Origin: Eudorina sp. 2006-703-Eu-15
Taxonomy: Eukaryota > Chlorophyta > Chlorophyceae > Chlamydomonadales > Volvocaceae
DNA: 64,000 bases
Direction of reading: 5' to 3'
Assembly: GCA_003117195.1 (NCBI GenBank)
Contig: BDSI01000051.1
Span: forward strand, 186,001-250,000
The notes beneath the pieces were generated by a model. It did not search any database. It had not been told where the DNA came from and saw nothing but the letters and a program-made list of their open reading frames with translations. A program made the translations under genes and the position numbers. Numbering within the stretch: the stretch's first letter is position 1; each line of letters begins with the position of its first letter. Shown here one piece after another: positions 57,292 to 64,000 of the stretch.

Positions 57292-59150
57292 GACTGTTCG
57301 GTGCCCTGTCGGTGCATTGCCGTACCGAAAGACACCCGATTACGAAGTTCCCTCAACGGGCTAGAATCCAGGAACGCGACTGCACCTAACCGAACCAACC
57401 GCCCGACATCAACATGCTACAGCGCGCACTCACGTTTATTGGTCACGGATGCCTGTTCACGGTTGAACTGAGGTGTTGCGCCCAATGACCAACCCCGGCT
57501 TGTCGCACAAACCTCACAAATACACACGCTACTGCCAAAAGCGGTTCTCATTTCGTGTGATGCTCTGCGATCCATCCTCAAGCGGTAAGTATGCAGGGAT
57601 TTCTACAAAGTCGAGCAAACGCAGTCTCAACGGCCCTGGTCAGACGGCGATAGTACGGCACGCCAATGGCCGTGCGGTGCGGGCGCAGCTACGCATGAGG
57701 TCCTTGGATGTCGGGCAGTTGCATGGACTGACGATACTACAACACCCGGAGACACCGCCGTAACGAAGAGGCCGCAGCAGCACGCGCAAGTTTGGAGCGG
57801 ATGGAGAGTTAGATCTTACACATCCCAATCTTAGTGTGCGCCTTGCGTGTCTGTACTCTGTCAGCTCCGGAAGGGGCCGTTGGCGCCCATTCGGCATGGA
57901 CTGGTACTGCGTACACCTTGCTGCAGTGACCTCCAGACCCAAAACCAAAGGCGTCTACGCCTTCTTTACCGGTAGGAGACCACAACCTGGCTTTGGCTGT
58001 CACCGATGACCCGCGGGGTCCGCTGTAACATCCTTAATAAAACCTGGCAAACCGGTGACGGCTCCGTGGACCCGTGGAGGCATCGCCCATTCGTACGACA
58101 TGAGAGGAGAGGCCACACACCAGCTCTGCGGCACTACATCCAGTACGCACCTGCGACAGCCTGCCCCCGACATTAACAAGTTACTTGACGACCATCGTGC
58201 CTTCAAGCCACCCGCATGCAGTCGAATCAAATCACCGGTGCAGAATTCACTAATTCACGCAATGTTTCTTTCACTCATTCATATCCCCCGTGGCGCCGCC
58301 ACGGCACAAGCCCCCAATTTTAGCTCATCGCGCGCAACCCTGCGAATGTTTTGGCGGTCCAGCGCCCTCATCAGCCCGCCGCCACCTCGTCCGTACTCCG
58401 TAGACCACGATGCGTCCTTGCACATCAACATCGCTGCTGCTCTGCGGGAACACACGTACGTGCTGCAACTTCTAAGTCCTATAGGCACGATACGTAGCAA
58501 CGGCAGCAACTGCGGCGGCGGTGGCGGCGGCGGCAGGCGGCGGCAGGGCTGCGCGGCAGCGGCGAGCCTGCACTTGCTGGGATGCGAACTCGAAGACAGG
58601 GCGGCAGCTGCCGCGTGCGAGCCGATCCACCAACCCGTTGGGATGTCAGTGAACATGTTACTGCCCGCTCCACCGCCAACCTGCATGACCCTCCGAACAC
58701 AACCGGCACAGCCGCTTTCGTGAGTTGTCACCCACACCGTGACGATAGGGCACTGCATGCAGGCGCGAAATCCCGCCCCACCTCACTTCAGCAATGCGGG
58801 CCTGCCCGTCACAATACCGTCTGCATCCGACAAAAACGCACGCGCTGCAGAAAAGTGCGGAACTGCACGGAACTCGGGCCTTTTGAGCAACACCGCTGCT
58901 GCCTACCTCTGGCCATACTCTGATTTTCCAACAATGCCAAGCCAAGTGCTTTCCTAACGATCTGACTGTAAGGACCGCGCGCAAGTTTCCATTCCAAGGC
59001 AACACGATACACTTCCGTTCACCGTACAGCCTCAGGGACCCGTCCGCTCGCTTGGCGGCGAGCTGTACGCAGCAGCACCCCTAGGCAAGCCACGGTGGAG
59101 ATACCGCCCTCCCGCCCTCCATCACGTCTGTCTGTGGGGTGCGTCGCGCC
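57292..59150. other. Spacer between the CNNM gene start and pherophorin C stop
   Basis: Holds the CNNM 5' region and the pherophorin C 3' flank. A remnant matching 37480-37600 in inverted orientation lies near 57985-58095. A 222-codon + strand frame at 58055-58723 and a 159-codon - strand frame at 58279-58758 overlap one another and show no domain. Confidence 0.45.
57985..58095 (-). repeat. Dispersed gene or transposon remnant, copy 2
   Basis: On the - strand the frame ends ...DPAGHR-stop, and the nucleotides GGACCCCGCGGGTCA and CGGTGACAGCC match 37554-37582. The match weakens upstream. Confidence 0.5.
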
Positions 59151-62100
59151 TCACGCATCGAAGTAGGTCGGGTAGGTGGGGCAGCAGGTCCGCGAGGAGT
59201 CAAAGATGTTGGTCCTGCGGGGCGTTCACATATATATACACACACACACACACACAGACACACGGGTCCTGAGCGACACCAAAAGTTCACCAAATCGACA
59301 GCGGCCTTCCGACGCCGCCGCCTTTTGCTACTGTATGGGTCGGGCATTGGGTATATCATATACGCATACGGGCAACTTTTTGGGCACTACTCTGCTGCCC
59401 TTGCATGTCACGCACACCTGTTTCTGCCTGCCTGAGAACACACGGGTCCCTGAGTAAGTTGCATGGGACTGGGTGGTTCGGGCGGGTTTTTCGCTAAACA
59501 CACCTACGCGGGTTTCTCTAGGGTTTGGGGCGGGTTTCACACACGGGCAAATCACACACACGCGGGTGGCACACACGGGTCACGGCCGTGGAGCGGCTGC
59601 AGTCCAGCAGCTCGCAGCGTGCGGCACACACATCCCACGGCCCAACCCCCCCGCGCGCGAGCTCCTTTCCGCATCTTCCGTATTCCCACGCACATATACA
59701 CACACACAGGAACGAGGAACGCGGAACGAGGCATTTCTGCAGCCCGCACTCACCAGCATGTGTTGGGAGTGGGGCCCAGGCACAGCTGGTCAAGGGTCAC
59801 GGCCCTGTCCACCTCGGGACACACCACGCCGCCGTCGGCCTGGGTCGCATTCCAGTTGACGGGTGTGGCCTTCAGCGTCTCGTCGCCTCGGCCGCCCCAG
59901 GAGGCCGAGATGTTGGTCCAGCGGGGCGCCCCGGCGGCCCGGAGGCTGAAGCCCAGCACCTTGCCCCGCACCGCCTCGTTGGCCCAGAACTCCACCTTTT
60001 GGACGGTGCTGGTGTTGGCGCACGGCTGTGCGGGGAGGGAGGGAGGGGGGAGGGGGTTAAATTGGAAAGACTTAAACCCGAAAGAACGAACCCGGACACA
60101 CCCAGAAATATTCAGCAGGTAAGGGGGACAGGGCATCGGGGAGCGTTGCGGAGAAGGTGGTTGTTGGACGGCATGGAGCCGCTAGCTAGGGCCGGGAGGA
60201 CTGCCGGCAGGTTACGCCGGGATGGGGGCAGAGCGACAGTACCCTGGTTGGGGAGCGCTGGCGACCCGGGCACCTGCAATTGAGCTCACCCCTGCAAGTG
60301 GCATCACCGTCTTCAACGTGAAGCAGTAGAGCACGGTGGTGTTTCTGCGGCCGGGCAGCTGCGTGATCGTGTCGTCGGGGGCGAAGGGCGTCACGCCCTG
60401 GGTGTTGTTGCACCTGCAAGGCGAGGGCAGGGCACCGGGTCACATCCTGGCTCACCCGCACACTTACACGAACACGCACCTAGCACCTAGCACCTAGCAA
60501 GCAGGCGCCGGTCTGTGGCCTTTCGTGACTGGTTTTCCAAATTGGTCATTCTGTCTCGAGGTGATGCCCATTCGCACCAATCCAAGGTAGGCGTTGAAGC
60601 GTGTCGTTGCAAATACATACAGCAACAAAAAATAGCGTACTGTTATATGTGAACCGCTATGGTGTGGACTGGAGGCGCAGGAGCGGATGGCGGGCGACTC
60701 GGGAAGTTGGCGGGCGCTCCGTCAACCGGGCACGCCCCCCCCGCGCCCGCCCCTGGCACCCCTACCGCCTCACGCCTACCCAAGCAACTCACGCGCATTT
60801 GGGGAAGGGCATGACGGTGGTGGTGATGCCCTTGCAGGCCGTGGACTTGAGGGTGTCCAGGCAGCTGGGCGGCAATGCGGTGGGGTCGGCGCCGTCACCG
60901 CCCACCACCACCGCGATCGTGTAGTTGCTCAGCTCCGCGGGGCAGGTGGACGTCAGATCCCCCGTCACCAGCGACAGCCAGGTTACCGCCAGGTCGTCGA
61001 TGTCGGCCTTGAGCTTGGCGCCGTCGGGCTCGGAAGCGAAGGTGCCGCAGACCTTGGCCAGGTTGGCCTCGCAGCTGACCTGGTCGAAGGCGTCCGAGAT
61101 CGTGGCGCCCACCTCAGCCGACATCGACGCGATGTCGCGCGCGACGGTGGCGGTCATGTTGGCGCACTTGGCCGCGGTGAGGTTGAAGGGCTTGCTGACG
61201 GGGCCGGTGGGGGTGAGCGCGAAATAGACGCAGGTGCGGCAGGGCTTGAGGGACACCTCGGAGGTGGGGCAGCAGTCGTCCGACGTGTCGAAGAGCGCGG
61301 CGGCGCAAGTGCCGGGCGCGGCGCCGGCGGGCGGGAGGCAGAGGTCCTCCAGGGAGGTGCAGCCCTTGCCGCCGGCGTTGGTGCGGAGCGTGACGCAGAC
61401 CTCCGCGCCGTCGGCGGTTGTGAGGTTGAGGCCCAGCTGCGTGAGCTTCAGCACGGCGGCGGTGGAGGGGCCGTTGGGCGCCTTGTCGTAGGTGGCGGCG
61501 ACCCGGGTGCGGACGCCGTTGATGGTGGCCAGGACGGAAGAGCCGGGCACGCGGCAGCTGGGGTTGACGTTGAACTGCGGGTGGGTGGGCCAGGGGGATG
61601 GGTAGTCGAGCGGGGTGGGGGCGGCGAGCCAGCCGGTCAGGGGCCCGGTCGGAACACGGACACACGCAAAGACGCAGTACCGCTGAAGGAGCGGGTTCAA
61701 TCCACGGCCTGGAAAGCGAACGGGAATCGGAATAAGGATGAAGAGTGTCCGACCTCCGACGAAGAGTGATCGTCACCAGCGGCATCGTGTTCACGCATCG
61801 CGGCTGAAGGACATCGGCGGCATCATCACCGATCCCGCTGCAAGCCCGTTGAAATATTGATTAATCACAGGTGCCGTATTCCTCATTTTAATACCCCTGA
61901 CGGGTGCATCTCAGCCGCTTTCCTGGGGCGCAAGGTAATGCGATGTGGAGGCGATGGGAATCCATTCGTTCGGTGCGGTTCAGCGGGTCGCCCAGGGTTA
62001 CCTCGATCTTTCGCAAGTCGGCCTTGGAGCAGCAGTAGCTGGTGCAGCCTGCCGGAGGGCTGACTTTCACTTTGAAGCAGTACGTGCCCTTGGTCTTGGA

Positions 62101-62495
62101 GGTAACGGCGGGCTCAAGGCTGTAGGCCCCGCTCGTCGTGTTGCACTGGCAGTAGGGGAAGGCGCTATTCTTCGATGGCGCATTTTGCTGGGCTTGGACC
62201 ACGACAGCCCTGAAATTCGGAAGGGGAAAATGTTGTTGAATCTGCTGTTAGTGCATGGATGCCCCTCACGGCGCGCGAGAATTATTGTGCAACGAAGCTC
62301 CAGGTGCGAGTCTCGACAGTCTCGACAGAGCTGCCTGATGCGATCGAAATCGGATAGCTTTTCCGGCCTCGATAATCTCAGGTTATTTCCAAATTTATCA
62401 AAAATATTAAAACTACAGGAATACAGAACGCGAGAGTGCGGGTGCACTCACAGGACCGCGACGCAGGCGACGGCAACCAAGACGCGAGGTAGCAT
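59151..62495 (-). CDS. Pherophorin C, rod-less form
   Basis: Exons in transcript order: 62495-62452, 62209-62002, 61574-60793, 60413-60290, 60025-59754, 59214-59151; GT-AG, phases close, 497 residues. The signal peptide MLPRVLVAVACVAVL... ends around VQA|Q. The N-terminal domain has FPYCQC, YCFKVKV, CCSKADLRKIE and CCPTS; the C-terminal domain has CRTCVYFAL, CNNTQGVTPF, YCFTLKT and the family ending CCPTY. Between them there is no Ser-Pro rod: CCPTSEVSLKPCRTC joins the domains directly. Secreted matrix protein by family; without a rod it would be compact and less hydroxyproline-glycosylated. Divergent in sequence from A and B, but with the same first splice junction (phase 2, after the signal peptide hydrophobic core). 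Confidence 0.9.
59278..59440 (-). repeat. Dispersed intronic element, copy 2
   Basis: Reverse complement matches 12236-12397. Lies in the intron 59215-59753 of pherophorin C, in the sense orientation of that gene. A CA/GT run (59235-59262) and TATATATA lie between it and the 3' splice site. Confidence 0.8.
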
Positions 62496-62545
62496 TTTTG
62501 GTGATTGTTTAAGTGCAACGTGTCTGAACCGTAAAATTGCGTTGT

Positions 62546-62555
62546 CATATATATG
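62546..62555 (-). promoter_or_regulatory. TATA box of pherophorin C
   Basis: CATATATATG, about 50-60 bases upstream of the pherophorin C start codon at 62495. It is the clearest TATA-like element near a start in the window. Confidence 0.6.
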
Positions 62556-64000
62556 CGGTATTCGGTCCAGACGGTGGGCGAAGGTGGGCGTCGTATCAGG
62601 CAGTAACTGCACTTTGCCGCTGCATGCCTACGTCTTCGTGCTTAAATCTCAGAAAGGGCTGATCGAAGAATCCATATGTCTAGAAACTCAAGCAATCGCG
62701 GCGCGAATGCCGTACCATGCGTTAAAACCTGATGAAACGGCCACTTAACGCTACCAGCTCATGAGCTGCACTCCGCGAATGGACGAGTTACGTGAGAAAC
62801 CTTGACGGTACATGAATAAAGGGAAGGCTTCCTCAGCGGGTTTTACCCTACCTTTCGCGCTCACTCTTGTCCGGTTCGTCTTCATGGTTGAGAATTTTCT
62901 TACGACCCGTTACCGTACGGCGACTTAAAAAACTTCGCTGAAAGATTCACACCAGTGGACTTTGGATACAAGGGATGGAAGTATATGGCCCCACTTCGTC
63001 CTTAGCTACATCACGTAAACCGACCTTACCAATGGCCACCCTACAGGTTATTTCTAAAATAAGAAGATAAATTATCCCAACAACATTGTATCTTCACTAT
63101 GCAAGAAGATGCGGAGAAGATGAATGGGGTGGCGTGCAAGCGAGTTAGGTGGGTTTGCATTGGCTGTAGCAACTGCAGCAGCAGGTGTTGCCAGCCCTTG
63201 CCGCGGGCAAAATCAGCAAACAAGGACAATTTGCATCAAATTAGAGGGGCATTTCCGTTGCACCTATTTGCTCACAGCAACGATAGGCTCTTCTCGCACG
63301 TGCTCAGTGCATGCGTGCCATGCCGAGATCGTACTTTCCCCGGCGTTGCCCTGGCCGAGCGCGGAAACTGCAATCCACCAGTATTATTAACATGGTAGGA
63401 TAAAAGTTTAAACTATTTTCTGTAGTTGTCCAGATTTACATCAGTATGCCACAAAGGTAACTTGGAACTGAATAGTCCATTCGATCGACACGGCTCGACA
63501 GGACTCGACCAACAATTACCCAGGCGCCTTCCATACATGATACCGACGTAAAATAAACTAGTGAATAAGACGAAATCTAGATATTAAATCACGCGGTCTT
63601 GATAATAAGGGTTTCGTCCCATGATGCAATGCGATGAAAGCCGGCACACCGATTCGCGCGCAAGGAAATACATTTGAGAGCATATTTCCACCGTTCATAC
63701 ATCACCATTGCCATCAGTCGCATCAGTTGACACAGCAACGCGTCGCGCCCGTCCGCCCGTTGGCTCCGTCCGTTCGACAACCGCCCTCTCGATGTGAAGG
63801 GGCACTCTAACGCGTCGGCTGTTATCTCGAGACAACGGGGGTATATTATCAGTCGATTTTGCAGGACGCTGCATCACCGCAACCAGAGCGTGCTCTTCAT
63901 CGGAATCCGCTGCTGGACTCAGACGTTGCCAGGAGGACCAGGAGGACCAGAGTCAATACATCGATGCCACGAGCTGCACACATATTACAACGAACGACCC
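62556..64000. other. Upstream region of pherophorin C to window end
   Basis: Lower GC, no supported gene. Frames at 63099-63398 and 63589-63780 are short and lack recognisable domains. It may hold the pherophorin C regulatory region. Confidence 0.45.

Noticed and set aside
58055..58758. 222-codon + and 159-codon - overlapping frames
   Set aside because: Mutually overlapping, low-complexity Gly/Ala or Pro stretches, no recognisable family.
63124..63390. Short + frame with a signal-peptide-like start (MGWRASELGGFALAVA...)
   Set aside because: Only 88 codons, no splice-linked continuation or domain; cannot be separated from chance.

Overview
The window looks like nuclear DNA of a volvocine green alga (Chlamydomonas/Gonium/Volvox group). 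Three pherophorin genes, a lineage-specific family of extracellular-matrix glycoproteins, are the strongest evidence. Very GC-rich, densely interrupted genes and candidate TGTAA polyadenylation signals agree with this. A run of 45 N at 22567-22611 shows it is a draft assembly. I cannot name the species.

Layout. From 1 to about 42 kb the genes run on the + strand: the 3' part of RPA1, the large subunit of the single-strand DNA-binding replication protein A (1-6595); a 17-exon gene joining an EF-hand, a p25-alpha/TPPP-like region and long coiled coils (7697-17520); a Rubisco-activase-like AAA+ gene (20267-26482); a transposon-rich spacer with a 496-bp terminal-inverted-repeat element and a LINE scrap (28.0-28.65 kb); pherophorin A (30103-33061); a 5'-truncated LINE (about 34.2-35.8 kb); a decayed pherophorin copy (36.0-36.9 kb); and pherophorin B (38877-41649). 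From 43 kb on the genes run on the - strand: an unrecognised, possibly plastid-targeted protein (43325-48710), a CNNM/DUF21-CBS membrane protein (52194-57291) and a rod-less pherophorin C (59151-62495). The two blocks converge at about 42-43 kb.

Exon models were built by hand from GT-AG sites, reading-frame phase and recognisable domains. In every model the phases close from the chosen start to the stop, except in the activase-like gene. That gene needs two single-base corrections, one at its Walker A motif, so it is either a young pseudogene or a consensus error.

The genes are not a pathway. Pherophorins A, B, the pseudogene and C form a loose family cluster. A and B share an almost identical block that includes one complete intron, while their other introns are unrelated, which points to gene conversion. 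The most unusual signals are in the introns. One family of about 160 bp occurs in introns of two unrelated genes in the same sense orientation. A 386-bp near-identical repeat has a 14-bp target-site-duplication candidate. A short module recurs beside 3' splice sites. Many introns start G-rich and end C-rich. Several introns carry their own minisatellite, including a TTGGGG array and an 8-bp array of about 540 bp.
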